Positions 11,353 through 22,746 of a stretch of DNA of 64,000 bases are shown here, piece after piece. The stretch's first letter is position 1; the number at the start of each line of letters is the position of its first letter. This DNA comes from Delphinapterus leucas (taxonomy: Eukaryota > Chordata > Mammalia > Artiodactyla > Monodontidae). The notes beneath the pieces were generated by a model. It saw only the letters and a list, made by a program, of their open reading frames with translations, was not told where the DNA came from and ran no database searches. Where the stretch lies: the NCBI RefSeq assembly GCF_002288925.2, contig NW_022097999.1, forward strand, positions 17,199,178 to 17,263,177. The letters run 5' to 3'. Position numbers and translations under genes: made by a program.

Positions 11353-11971
11353 TGTTGTAGTTTATCTTATGACAGGGCCGAAAGTAAGCTCATCACACGA
11401 GACGAATTGTGCCGAAGCACAGCAGTAGAGGGCTGCCGCTCGCTCAGGCAAAACAGCGCCGTCTGTCCTGCTGTGGTAGCTTTTATTAAAGCATTATCTA
11501 TGTTTACATTTTAAGACTTATTTTTTTAACATTCCAGAAACGCCAAAGCAGCAACATATGCTTCTATTGGTTATATAGGCAATAATGGGCTTTCTTAAAA
11601 ACATGCCGTGCTTCGTCCTTAAGCGCAAAAGCAGCATAAAGTTCCCACCATTATTTTGATTATACTGAAGTAGCACAAGGACATTTCCTTGCGTTCCCAC
11701 CATTTTGATTATACTGAGGACACCTCATGGATCAGTGCCCAAAGCACTCAATGCTTATTCGCAGGCCCCCGGTTTGCCGGGGGTGGGGGGGCTCAAAGCA
11801 TTCGGGACTGTTCACAGTTCTGGCTTATTCACATGCCCCCTGTTTGCCGGGGGGGGCTCAAAGCAATCAGGACTGTTTGCAGTTCTGGCTTATTCGCCAG
11901 CCCCCAGTTTGTTCCGGGGGGGGCGCTCATGGGTCACGTCTCCTTTCCATGTCCTCAGTTATTCCACTACA
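11353..11971 (-). repeat. ERV 5' LTR (promoter-side)
   Basis: 619 bp, bounded by TG...CA. Transcription would run to lower coordinates. It contains a poly(A) signal at 11482-11487, and near its U3 start three imperfect tandem units beginning at 11754, 11824 and 11889, each starting CTTATTC and GC-rich in the middle. It is followed immediately by the primer binding site, which establishes it as the 5' LTR. It differs from the partner LTR mainly by C/T and G/A changes. Confidence 0.92.
11482..11487 (-). terminator. Poly(A) signal AATAAA in ERV 5' LTR
   Basis: Minus-strand AATAAA in the context TTTAATAAAAGC. In a retroviral LTR this would direct cleavage at the R/U5 border. It is in the sense orientation of FMN2, so it is a potential premature polyadenylation site within the intron. 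Confidence 0.65.
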
Positions 11972-11977
11972 GAATAC
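11972..11977 (+). repeat. Target-site duplication, right copy (ERV)
   Basis: GAATAC directly after the LTR, one mismatch from the left copy GAATAG. L1 sequence (CAAAGCAATCTTGA) resumes just beyond. Confidence 0.8.
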
Positions 11978-13592
11978 CCAAAGCAATCTTGAGAAAGAAA
12001 GACGGAGCTGGAGGAATCAGGCTCCCGGACTTCAGACTATACTACAAAGATACAGTAATCAAGACAGTATGGTACTGGCAAAAAAAACAGAAACATAGAT
12101 CAATGGAGCAGGATAGAAAACCCAGAGATAACCCCACGCAGATATGGTCACCTTATCTTTGATAAAGGAGGCAAGAATATGCAATGGAGAAAAGACGGTC
12201 TCTTCAATAAGTGGTGCTGGGAAAACTGCTACATGTAAAAGAATGAAATTAGAACACTCCCTAACACCATACACAAAAATAAACTCAAAATGGATTAAAG
12301 ACCTAAATGTAAAGCCAGACACTATTAAACTCTTAGAGGAAAACATAGGCAAAACACTCTATGACATAAATCACAGCAAGATCCTTTTTGACCCACCTCC
12401 TAGAGAAATGGAAATAAAAACAAATATAAAGAAATGGGACCTAATGAAACTTCAAAGATTTTGCACAGCAAAGGAAACCAAAAACAAGATGAAAGGACAT
12501 CCCTCAGAATGGGAGAACGTATTTTCAAATGAAGCAACTGACAAATGATTAATTTCCAAAATTTACAAACAGCTCATGCAGCTGCATATCAAAAAAACAA
12601 ACAACCCAATCCAAAAATGAGCATACTACCTAAATAAACATTTCTCCAAAGAAGATATACAGATTGCCAACAAACACATGAAAGAATGCTCATCATCATT
12701 AATCATTAGAGAAATACAAATCAAAACTACAATGATATATCATCTCACACCACTTGGAATGGCCATCATCAGAAACTCTACAAACAATAAATGCTGGAGA
12801 GGATATGGAGAAAAGGGAACCCTCTTGCACTGTTGGTGGGAATGTAAATTGATGCAGCCGCTATGGAGAACATTATGGAGGTTCCTCAAAGAACTAAAAA
12901 TAGAACTACCATATAACCCAGCAATACCACTACTGGTTATATACCTTGAGAAAACCATAATTCAAAAACAGTCATGTACCACAATGTTCATTGCAGCTCT
13001 ATTTACAATAGCCAGGACATGGAAGCCTAAGTGTCCATCGACAGATGAATGGATAAAGAAGATGTGGCACACATATACAGTGAAATATTATCCATAAAAA
13101 GAAACAAAATTGAGTTATTTGTAGTGAGTTGGATGGACCTAGAGACTGTCATGAAGAGTGAAGTAAGTCAGAAAGAGAAAAACAATACCATATGCTAACA
13201 CATATATGTGGAATCTACAAAAAATAAAAAATGGTTCTGAAGAACCTAGGGGCAGGACAGGAATTAAGATGTAGACATAGGGAATGCACTTGAGGACACC
13301 GGTAAGGGGAAGGGGAAGCTGGGACGAAGTGAGAACGTGGCATGGGGATATATATATCACCAAATGTAAAATAGATAACTAGTGGGAAGCAGGCGCATCA
13401 CACAGGGAGATCAGCTCAGTGCTTTGTTTCCACCTAGAGGGGTGGGATAGGGAGGGTGGGAGGGAGACGCAAGTGGGAGGAGATATGGGGATATATGTAT
13501 ACGTATAGCTGGTTCAGTTTATTATACAACAGAAACTGACACACCATTGTAAAGCAATTATACTCCAATAAAGATGTGAAAAAATTAAAAAA

Positions 13593-14959
13593 TATTATAT
13601 AATATAATCACATATTATGTGAACAAGTATATGAGTGACACACTCATTAACGTTTTAGGATGTGAAATCTAGCAAATTGTTTGATTTCTCTTTTAATGAG
13701 TTATAGAATTAAAGACTCCTTTCTACCCATAAGCAAAACAGACTATTCCATAAAATTACAGTTTCTTGATCCTAAAAGTCTACTGGATGGAAAAATGAAG
13801 ATTCATTTCATTCATCATTAAGAGCTGAGTGAGCTGTCAGGCTCATCTAATTTGTAACTACAGGACACTGATTTCAGTCAAGGACTATTTAAGAATCAAC
13901 GGGTAGATTTTCCACTCTAAGTCATGAGAACCTGAGGAAATGGAAATGACAATCACTCTGATATGTGACAGACCAAATTTCTGTTTCTATTGTCATGATT
14001 ATCTTAAATGATTAAATGGCATTTTCCCATCTAAAAAAGAGCTGTGCTTAATGCCGTATCAAATTCCAGCATAACTCATTCACTGTATATCATCATTAAA
14101 GACACTTGAACAACGTATAAAAACCACAGAGGATGGAGCCAGTCTTCAGAGCACTACTTGGCCTCAGTCTCAGGTCATGTCAGTCTCTGGAGAATTCCTG
14201 AAAGAGCAAGAACCTTCCCAAAGCATGGCTTGATATAAATCTGATCTTCAGAAGATATGTATATAACTTTCCAAAGCAGAAATATTTGGAGTAGTGAATG
14301 CTTTGATATAAGTTTCAAGGATTTCAATCAGCAATAGATTAATAGAATTTTTATTAGAATTTTTTGTTTCTTTAATATTGTCTAAAATTCTCCATCCCTG
14401 CTTATTTCATAGGAATATAGGAAGAATCAAAAGATAACATTTATAAAGCTTTTAAGGTCCCTGGAAAAACTGTGTTAAATATCCTGGGTTATGTATACAT
14501 CCTATAAAATATAGAATATAATGTTTTGAAGATCAGAAAATCATCAATATACCTTGTTTCTGAGCACAATGTTTTGACAAAGCAAATAAATACCAGGTTG
14601 AACTGAAGTGATAAGTGTAGATAAAACTTAAAAGAATATCTAATTTTCTATCACAAAAAGATAAATATTTTAATGCCTTTAAAAATATATGCTATTTTAT
14701 AAATATATATATATGCTATTTTAACTAATAACTATTGTATTTACTGTCATTAAAAGAATAGGAATAATGTGTATTATTCACAAAACAGCATGTTTAGCCA
14801 ATTGCTTGTCTGTCACAACTGTGTGATTCGTGATTAAACATCATCTATTTTTCTGTGATGTCAAAATAATCCCTTTTAAACCAATGCATATTTTTCAAAA
14901 TGCCTTCTACCTTTCTGCTGAACAGGGAGGGAAATGCAACATATCTCTTCCGAATTTAC
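13593..14959. other. Intronic sequence next to the last FMN2 exon, nothing recognised
   Basis: AT-rich intron between the L1 tail and the exon at 14960. A short AT repeat occurs around 14690-14715. No exon, RNA gene or definite repeat was recognised. Confidence 0.45.
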
Positions 14960-15052
14960 CTTGAATAATAAATTGTTCCATGTTTTCTTTGAATGGCTGG
15001 ATGTGCTCTTTTGAGGACACCTGGTACACTTTCCCCGCTTCAACCTCACAGG
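14960..15052 (-). CDS. FMN2: FMN2 exon, near the C-terminal end of FH2 (seventh and last in window)
   Basis: A 93-bp exon: acceptor TAATTTCAG, two bases finishing the split alanine codon, 30 codons ([20 protein letters not shown], then [10 protein letters not shown]) and one base before the donor GTAAAT. The remaining C-terminal residues of formin-2 must be encoded before position 1: no continuation exon was found in 1-14959, which is filled by L1 and ERV sequence. The exon sits about 1.4 kb from the nearest L1 end (13592), so it is embedded between repeats but undamaged. Confidence 0.93.
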
Positions 15053-16802
15053 CTGAAATTAGAAAGAGACATTGTTCAGAATGTCACACTGCTAACAGTG
15101 CATTAAAACAATTAAAAATATATATTAACTAGTGTTAGAAAATCCTGCTAACCACGATAACTGACATATGTGTCTACACATATTTAGAAATATCCAATGC
15201 TGACAAAAGGTTTCACTTTAGGGGATTGTAAAAATAAACTTAAAAAAATTAAAGTATAATTGATATACAATATTATGCTTCAGGTGTACAACATAGTGTT
15301 TCGACATTTAAATACATCATGAAATTAATCACCATGATAAATCTACTAACCATCTGTGACTGTACAGTTATTACAATATTATTGACTATATTCCTTATGC
15401 TGTATATTAAACCCCATTACTCATTTAATATTTTATATTAAATGTAAGATTATACCTCTTATCCACTTCACCTTTTTCAACCATGCCCTCATCCCCACCC
15501 CAGCAACTGTGGGTTTATTCTCTGTATCTATAAGAATCTTTCTGTTTGGTTTGGTCATCTGTTTTGCTTTTTGGATTCCACATGTAAGTGAAGTCATACA
15601 ACATTGGTCTTTCTCTGTCTGACATACCCTCCACGCCCATTCATGCTGCCTTTGTGCAAATGGAAAGCTTTATTTTTAATAGTTGAGGAGCATTCCACTG
15701 TGTGGGTAGGTGAAATACGTGGGCATATATACACACACACACATATGTATATATATGTATATATACGAAACATGTATACACACACACATATATATAATGA
15801 GTATGTGAAACATGTCTTCTTTATCCATCCATCTATTGGTAGATACTACTTAGGTTGCTTCCAAATTTTGGTTATTACAAACAATGCTTCAATGAACATA
15901 AGGGTGTATATATCATTTTCAATCTGTATTTTTGTTTTATTGGTATAAATACCCAGCAGTGGAATTGATGGAACATATGGTAGTTCTATTTTCAATTTTT
16001 CGGAGGAATCTCCATACTGTTTCCCACAGTAGCAGCATGAATTTTCACTCCCAGCAGCAGTGCACGAGGGTTCACTTTTCTCCACATCCTCCTTGCCAAT
16101 ACTTGTTATTTCTTGTCTTTTTGATAATAGATATTCTAACAGGTGTGAGGTGGTATCTCACTGTGGTTTTGATTTGCATTTTCCTGATGATTAGTGGTGC
16201 TGAGCATCTTTTCATGGGTTTGTTGGCTATCTTTTTGTCCTTTGGAGAAATGTTTATTCAGGTCCTCTGCACAATCTTTAATTGGATTGTTTGTTCTTTT
16301 TTATATTGTTTTCTGATTTCTTTATATAATTGCGATATAAGCCTTTTATAAAATATATTATTTGCAAAAATCTTCTCCCATACAGTAGGCTGCCTTTTCG
16401 TTTTGTTGATGGTTTCCTTTGCTGTGCAAAACCTTTGTTGTTTGATGTAGTCCCATTTGTTTATTTTTGTTTTTCTTACCCCTGCCTGAGGAGACATATC
16501 TGAAAAATCATCCCTAGGACTGATGTCAAAGAACATACTGCTATGTTTTCTTGTAGGTGTTTTGCGCTTTCAGGTCTTATATTTGAGTTTTTAACCATTT
16601 TGAGTTTATTCTTATACATAGTGTAGGAAAATAGTCCAGTTTTCCCAAAAGCATTTATTGAAGGGGCTGTCTTTTCCCCATTGTATATTACTGACTCCTT
16701 TGATGAAGATTAATGACCATGTAAGTACGGATGTATTTCTGGGCTTTCTAAGCTGTTCCAGTGATATATGAGTCTGTTTTCCTGCCAGTACCATACTGTT
16801 TT

Positions 16803-17132
16803 TTTTTTTTTTAAAGTTTCGTGAAAGTTAATACTTTTTTAAAATAATAAATTTATTTATTTTTGGCTGCGTTGGATCTTTGTTGCTGCACATGGGCTTT
16901 CTCTAGTTGTGGCGAGTGGGGGTTACTCTTCGTTGTGGTGTGCAGGCTTCTCATTACGGTGGCTTCTCTTGTTGTGGAGCACAGGCTTTAGGTGCACAGG
17001 CTTCAGGAGTTGTGGTGCATGGGTTTAGTTGCTCCACAGGATGTGGGATCTTCCCGGACCAGGGCTCAAACCTGTGTCCCCTGCATTGGCATGCAGATTC
17101 TTAACTACCACACCACTAGCGAAGTCCCCCCC
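16803..17132 (-). mobile_element. CHR-type tRNA-derived SINE, long form
   Basis: Runs from a poly(T) stretch to the tRNA-like head (reverse of GGGACTTCCCTGGTGGT, here degenerate as ACTAGCGAAGTCCCC). The body has the TTTTGGCTGCGTTGGATC and TTCTCATTACGGTGGCTTC landmarks of the longer CHR family. It is flanked by TACTGTTTT repeats (16794-16802 and 17133-17141) and interrupts the L1 sequence. The tRNA part is not a functional tRNA gene. Confidence 0.85.
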
Positions 17133-17509
17133 TACTGTTTTGATTACTATAGCTTTGTATTATAGTCTGAAGTCAGGGAGTGTGATATCTTCAGCTTTAT
17201 TCTTTCTCAAGATTGCTTTGGCTCTTGGAGCCTTTTGTGGTTCCATACAAATTTTAGGATTATTCTAGTTCTATGAAAAATGCCACTGGTATTTTGATAA
17301 GGGCTACACTGAATCTGTAGATTACCTTGGGAAGTATGGACATTTTAACAATATTGATTCTTCCAATCCATAAGCATGGTATATCTTTCCATTTATTTGT
17401 CATGGCTTCAATTTCTTTCATCAACATCTGAGAGTTTTCAGAGCTCAGGTCTTTCACCTCCTTGGTTAAATTTAGTCCTGGGTATTATTTTCTTGATGCA
17501 ACTGGGATT

Positions 17510-17834
17510 GCAACACTTCTCTTCTGAGAGCACGTTCATTAAGTCCAATTTGTTCTTAAGTCCAACAAAGTTAGCCCAGGTACCCAACTAACACAATCAG
17601 CTATATACCACTGCTTTTACACTTGCTCTGGATACTGGGCTTTAAATAAAGATACTATACTACTGTACTCTATACAGCACCGTAAAGTACACAAAAGTAC
17701 AACCACTTGTAGAGGATGCACACATGTGACAATGTACACCAGTCACGTGAACTAACTGATGTGACTGGACATGTGAATGCATGTTCAGATCTTTGAAAGT
17801 TCGTAACTTGAAGGTTCACATGTAGGGGACTTAC
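17510..17834 (+). mobile_element. Small DNA transposon relic (Tc1/mariner-like) inside L1
   Basis: About 325 bp interrupt the old L1. The right end reads ATGTAGGGGACTTACTG followed by TA, consistent with a TA-targeting element. The left end has decayed: only the inner part (GAGAGCACGTTC, then AAGTCCAATTTGTT) is legible. It has no transposase, so it is non-autonomous. Family name not assigned. Confidence 0.55.
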
Positions 17835-18482
17835 TGTATTAATTTTGTACCTTTTAACTTTACTAATTCATTTATTAGTTCTAATAGATTTTTGGTTGTG
17901 TCTTTAGGATTTTTTATATATAGTGTCATGTCATCTGCAAACAGTGACAGTTTTACTTCTTCCTTTCCAATTTGGATTCCTTTTATTTCTTCTTATTGTC
18001 TGATTGCTATGGCTAGGACTTCCAATACTATGATGAATAAAAGTGGTGAGAGCGGGCATCCTTGTCTTGTTCCTGACCTTAGAGGAAATGTTTTCAGCTT
18101 TTCACCATTGAGAATGTTTCCTGTGGGCTTATCCTACATGGACTTTGTTATGTTGATGTACATTCCCTCATACCCACTTTGTGGAGAGTTCTTATAAATA
18201 GGTGTTGAATTCTGTCAAAAGCTTTTTCTACATCTATTGAGAGGATCATATGATTTTCATTCTTCAATTTGTTAACTGGAGAGGATTTTCAGAGTCTACC
18301 TGCCAAGGCTCACATCCAAGCAATTTTGAAAAGTAATCTCCAAGGACAAGACTCAAAAAAGATTAAAATGGTGATTCTAATGTGCATTACTGTGTGAAGG
18401 AGGAAGGGGTAGGAAGGAGGCTGACTGGGTTCATAGCTTGAGCGGCTTGGGGATGAAGAACACAGGAGGAAGAGTATTTTTT

Positions 18483-18610
18483 AAAGGAAAGAAAATTGAA
18501 GGGGGGATTGGAAGATGGCGGAAGAGTAAGACACGGAGATCACCTTGCTCCCCACAGATACACCAGAAATACATCTACACGTGGGACACTCCTACAAAGG
18601 AAAGAAAATT
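18483..18610 (+). mobile_element. L1 5'-tip insertion (98 bp) with perfect 15-bp TSD
   Basis: AAAGGAAAGAAAATT occurs at 18483-18497 and 18596-18610. The 98 bp between them match only the first part of the L1 5' UTR (compare 2144-2240), including GATGGCGG at 18513-18520, and stop in CACTCCTAC with no 3' UTR and no poly(A). Ordinary L1 insertions lose the 5' end, not the 3' end, so this is an atypical event. Confidence 0.85.
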
Positions 18611-20307
18611 AATTTGCTTTTGAACTTACTGTGTTTTAAGATGACAATGGAATATCCAAGTGTAGTTTCAGCAAGCAGTTGGATTTATGAGTTTGCAGAT
18701 CAGAGTGATACAGGAAAACTCTGAGTAAGACCACCTGAGAACACCATATCCAGTGAGAAAAAGAGGGGGCCAAGGTTGAACGCCTGAGTAATGCCAACTT
18801 TAATAAAGAAGCAGAGGAAGAGAAGGCCATGAAGAAAAAAGACTAAGAAGGAAATGTCAGATATTATAAGGAGAATCAGAAGTGAGTGGGGTTAGTGAGT
18901 CGAAGGGAACAGAAACAGCAAACAAGACAAAGGTGGAAGTAAAATGCCCTCTCAATTTGGCAAATTGTGGCAACAGTTTCAGCAGTGCCAGGGACAAAGC
19001 TGTAACAGTGTGAGGACGGAATGGGAAGTCAGAGACCACGGAAGTGGACCAGGAATCTGTTACCATCTTGGTCAGTGAGCACACGTGTTTGAGAACAAGT
19101 GTCCAGCAAAGGCGAGGTGTGGGCTATGGGAAGAATGAGGGGCAAATGAACACAAACCCTTTACAGCTTCTGGAAAATGCTCCAAATATCCTAGTCTTGC
19201 CAACAGTGGGCAAGCAAATCCAGCTGCATGTTAAGAGAGGTGTATAATTCACATGCATCATTCTATCCTAAAGATGGATTTCAGAAAAATCTGATCACTA
19301 ACAATTAAATGTCCATAGATTAATGCCAAAAATAGTTCCTTATCACCTAAAAGTAGTGAAAGTGGCAGAGATACCACACACACAAACCCCACGATACCTT
19401 AGTTTGGGTGTAGCAGACTTAGCATTATGACCAGTGGAATAAGTTACATTCACTGAGCTCGCCACTTTACATGCCAAAACAAACAGGTGTTTCACATGTG
19501 TACTCTTCAACAAGAATTTTGAAAGTGAACACTGTTTTAAACTGAAATGAATGGTTTTGCTCCTTAAATAATCATTCCAACGAGAGGAACTCTCAATTTT
19601 TTTTTCACTCTCCATACACATGTGATGCACTTCCATGGACAAATCCAGTGTACAGGATACAAAAGGATAAAATGTACAGGCTACAAAAACATAAAACACA
19701 ACACCTGTGACTTTCAAAATCTCAGTCAGCCCTTCTGTGCCTCAGGCTCTTTACCTGTAATACACAAATAGCAACAGAACCTGCCTCCTGGGGGTGTTAC
19801 AAAGAATAAGTCAGTTAATACACGTAGAGCACTTAGAACTGGGCCTGGTGCATGCTAAGGTCTGTGTAAGTTTTCACCATCATTGCTGTTATTGTTATCT
19901 TTAGTTTTATCAGCAGCAGTAGCAGACAAAAAAGCAGGATGCCCAAGGGCTAAGAGCATGGGTTTTGGAGACTGGGTTTGCATCCTGTCTCTTCCACTTA
20001 CGAGCTGTGTGTCTTTGGCGAAGTAGGTACCCCACTCTGTACCTCAGTCTCTTCCTCTGTAATACGGAGTTAATAAGTGTCTACTTTGCTGTGAAGATCA
20101 AAGGATTTTACGTAGGTAAAATACACAGAGGACTGCTGGATACCCAGTAAGAGAACTATCATGTTTGCAACAATTACTGTGACTGCACAATTACCACCAC
20201 CAGACACCACCAGAGGTGCAGCTACTAACACACAAAAAGAACACGGAACTCCCACTTCCTCAGTCTCAGGAAGCACTGAGGCAATGCTTCAGATTGTGGG
20301 AATGACA
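18611..20307. other. Intronic sequence with two MIR relics
   Basis: Probable MIR SINEs lie at about 19725-19905 (tail part: TGCCTCAGGCTCTTTACCTGTAA and a run ending near TAAGGTCTGTGTAAG) and about 19945-20165 (head to tail: GAGCATGGGTTTTGGAGACTGG, CACTTACGAGCTGTGTG). Both are on the plus strand. The rest, 18611-19720, shows nothing recognised. Confidence 0.6.
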
Positions 20308-20666
20308 TTTTTTTTTAATTAATTATTTTTTTTTTTTAATTTTTGGCTGCATTTTTTCTTTGTTGCTGCACGCGGGCTTTCTCTAGTTGCGGGGAGCGGG
20401 GGCTGCTCTTTGTTGTGGTGTGTGGGCTTCTCATTGCGGTGGCTTTTCTTGTTGCAGAGCACAGGCTCTAGGCACATGGGCTTCAGTAGTTGTGGCATGT
20501 GACCTCAGTAGTTGTGGCTCCTGGGCTCTAGAGCACAGGCTCAGTAGTTGTGGCACACGGGCTTAGTTGCTCTGCGGCACATGGGATCTTCCTGGACCAG
20601 GGCTCAAACCTGTGTCCCCTGCATTGGCAAGTGGATTCTTAACCACTGTACCACCAGGGAAGTCCC
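20308..20666 (-). mobile_element. CHR-type SINE, long form
   Basis: Poly(T), then TTTTGGCTGCATTTTTTCTT and the same body as the copy at 16803, ending in CCACCAGGGAAGTCCC. Minus orientation. No clear target-site duplication; an L1 fragment follows without a spacer. Confidence 0.87.
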
Positions 20667-21512
20667 TGTTAATATACTTTGGATATTAACCCCTTACTGG
20701 TCATATCATTTGCAAATGTTTTCTCCCATACTGTAAGATGTCTTTTCATTTTATCGATAGTTTCCTTTGTTGTGCAAAAGCTTTTAAGTTTAATTAGGTC
20801 CCATTTGTTTATTTTTGCTTTTATTTCCTTTGCTTTAGGAGACAGATCCAAAAAAAATATTGCTACAATTTATGTCATAGTGTTCTGCCTATGTTTTCCT
20901 CTAGGAGTGTTACGGTTTCTGTTCTTACATATAGGCCTTTAACTGATTTTGAGTTTATTTCTGTAGATGGTGTTAGAGAATGCTCTAAATTTCATTCTTT
21001 TATATGTAGCTGTCTAGTTTTCCCAGCACCAGTTATTGAAGAGACTGTCTTTTCTCTATTGTATATTCTTTCCTCCTTTGTTGTAGATTAATTGACCATA
21101 CGTGCATGGGTTTATTTCTGGGCTTTCTATCCTGTGCCATTGATCTATATTTCTGTTTTTGTGCCAGTACCATTCTGATTTGAATACTGTAGGCTTTGTA
21201 GTATACTCTGAAGTCAGGGAGCATGATTCCTCCAGCTCTGTTCTTTCTCAAGATTGTTTTGGCTATTTGGGGTCTTTTGTGTTTCCATACAAATTTTAAA
21301 ATTATTTGCCCTAGTTCTGTGAAAAATGCCCTTGGTATTTTGATAGGGATTGCACTGAATCTGTTGATTGACTTGAATAGTATGGTCACTTTAACAATGT
21401 TAATTCTTCCAATCTAAGAATCTGGTACATCTTTCCACCTGTTTGTGCTGTCTTCAATTTCTTTCATTAGTGTCATTGTACGTATGGTTTCAGACATGTT
21501 CCTGTATTACTG
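20667..21512 (-). mobile_element. L1 LINE internal fragment, antisense
   Basis: Reverse complement of ORF2 sequence; the piece CAAGATTGTTTTGGCTATTTGG and TTTGTAGTATACTCTGAAGTC match the copies at 7600-12060 and 51500-51760. Lacks both L1 ends. It ends where the SINE at 21529 was inserted. Confidence 0.85.
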
Positions 21513-21906
21513 AGAACTTGAATTTTCTTTTTTAAAATTAATTAATTTATTTATTTATCTCCTTTTGGCTGTGTTGGGTCTTCGTTGCTGTGGGCGGGCT
21601 TTCTCTAGTTGTGGTGGGCTGGGGCTACTCTTCACTGCAGTGCACAGGCTTCTCATTGTGGTGGCTTCTCCTGTTGCAGAGCACAGGCTTTAGGCACACG
21701 GACTTCAGCAGTTGTGGCACGTGGGCACAGTAGTTGCGGTTCACGGGCTCTAGAGCATAGGCTCAGTATTTGTGGTGCATGGGGCTTAATTGCTCCGCGG
21801 CATATGGGATCTTCCCACACCAGGGCTCGAACCCGTGTCCCCTGCATTGGCAGGCAGATTCTTAACCACTGGGCCACCAGGGAAATCCCAAGAACTTGAA
21901 TTTTCT
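21513..21906 (-). mobile_element. CHR-type SINE, long form, with 16-bp TSD
   Basis: SINE body 21529-21890 between perfect copies of AGAACTTGAATTTTCT (21513-21528 and 21891-21906). It starts with an AT-rich tail (TTTTTAAAATTAATTAATTT) and ends in GGGCCACCAGGGAAATCCC. A typical L1-mediated insertion, relatively recent. Confidence 0.92.
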
Positions 21907-21944
21907 GCACTGTATCAAACTCAAGGACACCAGCAATCATTCTC

Positions 21945-22230
21945 AAAATAGTACCTGCTGGCAGCTGCCAACCTTATGGTCTCAAGGTTTCCCCTTGTAA
22001 CTAAGCAACCATTTTGGAGCCCATGGGTCCTTGCTTAACAAACACCCTTACTTCTTGCCCCTCCAATCCTAATTCTTAACAAACAAATCACATAATTTTG
22101 CAGTGTTTGCCCGTATAAGCCTTCCCCATTTTGTAGTCCAGCAAAACACAATTGAAGTGCTTCTTGACATTTTGTCTTCCAGGCTATAGCCCTCAGTTTG
22201 GCTCAAATAAAACTGTTTTCTGTTCCTATT
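21945..22230 (+). repeat. Probable solo LTR of an ERV1-like element
   Basis: The stretch has LTR layout: CAACCATTTTGGAGCCCATG, a TATAAG box-like site near 22115, and GGCTCAAATAAAACTGTTTTC at about 22198-22220, the arrangement of a gamma-type R/U5 with its poly(A) signal. No internal retroviral region follows. Boundaries and family are uncertain. Confidence 0.5.
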
Positions 22231-22746
22231 GTAAATTGTTTATTGCTTATTTATGCTGACATAAATAATGTATTTTCCTGTTTGCATTTTCAGTGTTCTG
22301 ATGGAACTGATATTCATTTTAAAATCATAATAAAAAATATTTTTAAAAAGCTATTGGTTGCATTTGAATTGAGTTTATAACATCATTTTTTCTTTCCTTG
22401 AACAAAAATAAAATCAGAAATTTACAATGATAAATACAATTGTTACAAACAAATATAAATCAATACAAACAAGTTTAAGGACTGATTTTTCCTAAATATG
22501 TCTGGATAAAAACATTATTTCAACATCTGTGAAAGATATAGGTAATGAATTTTAAACACTTTCAAGTCAAATACTGAAGGTGGGGGAGGGTAGAGGATTC
22601 AGGGAGGAATGTGCGTGAGAACATTCTTGCCCAGTTCCAGGAACTTAATTACTCCACGCTCAGTGCACACAGAGTTGAGTCATGTGGCGAGTGGAACTGT
22701 TTCGACCCAAGAAAGGCACCGGAACAGAAGCCATCACTTGGCATCC
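22231..22746. other. Intronic sequence, nothing recognised
   Basis: AT-rich intron; no exon or repeat recognised. It ends at the target site of the processed retrocopy. Confidence 0.4.

Larger units (their letters stand above)
7742..11971 (-). mobile_element. Endogenous class II (ERV-K-like) provirus with pol deleted
   Basis: A 4,230-bp provirus: LTR (11353-11971), primer binding site, splice donor, gag start, env, polypurine tract, LTR (7742-8360), read right to left. Gag matrix and Env fragments resemble betaretrovirus / ERV-K proteins. The internal region is only 2,992 bp; everything from within capsid to the start of env is missing. All coding regions have stops or frameshifts, so it makes no virus. 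It is nested in an older L1 and lies in the same orientation as FMN2. By-eye comparison of the LTRs gives about 20 differences in 619 bp. Confidence 0.93.
5146..13120 (+). pseudogene. L1 ORF2 remnant (endonuclease and reverse transcriptase), interrupted
   Basis: Pieces of the endonuclease (about 5146-5845) and reverse transcriptase (about 6197-7360, including the LFADDM catalytic motif near 7268-7286) are legible, as is the C-terminal part after the provirus (11985-13095). There are numerous frameshifts: the longest open piece, 6197-7006, ends after the [14 protein letters not shown] motif. A poly(A)-like run near 6287-6320 has expanded within the coding region. ORF2 would normally nick the target and copy L1 RNA; this one cannot. 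Confidence 0.85.
2144..13592 (+). mobile_element. Full-length degenerate L1 LINE, split by a provirus
   Basis: An L1 retrotransposon of about 7.2 kb (2144-7741 plus 11978-13592), antisense to FMN2. It starts with the usual GGGGAGGACC leader containing GATGGCGG. It has a CpG-rich 5' UTR of about 2 kb, remnants of ORF1 (from about 4220) and ORF2 (from about 5146), a 3' UTR with a G-rich tract and an A-rich tail. Many stops and frameshifts show it is dead. The ERV insertion at 7742-11971 falls in the ORF2 region after the RT domain; the L1 sequence resumes exactly on the other side, as comparison with 51628-51650 confirms. Confidence 0.93.
15232..18275 (-). mobile_element. Old L1 LINE, antisense, interrupted twice
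   Basis: Reads as reverse complement of an L1 from its 3' end (TTGATATACAATATTATGCTTC landmark at about 15250) into ORF2 sequence, including the reverse-transcriptase region near 17890-18200. It is more diverged than the copies at 2144 and 47985. A CHR SINE (16803-17132) and a small DNA transposon (about 17510-17834) are inserted into it. An AC/AT microsatellite lies at 15729-15800. Confidence 0.85.
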
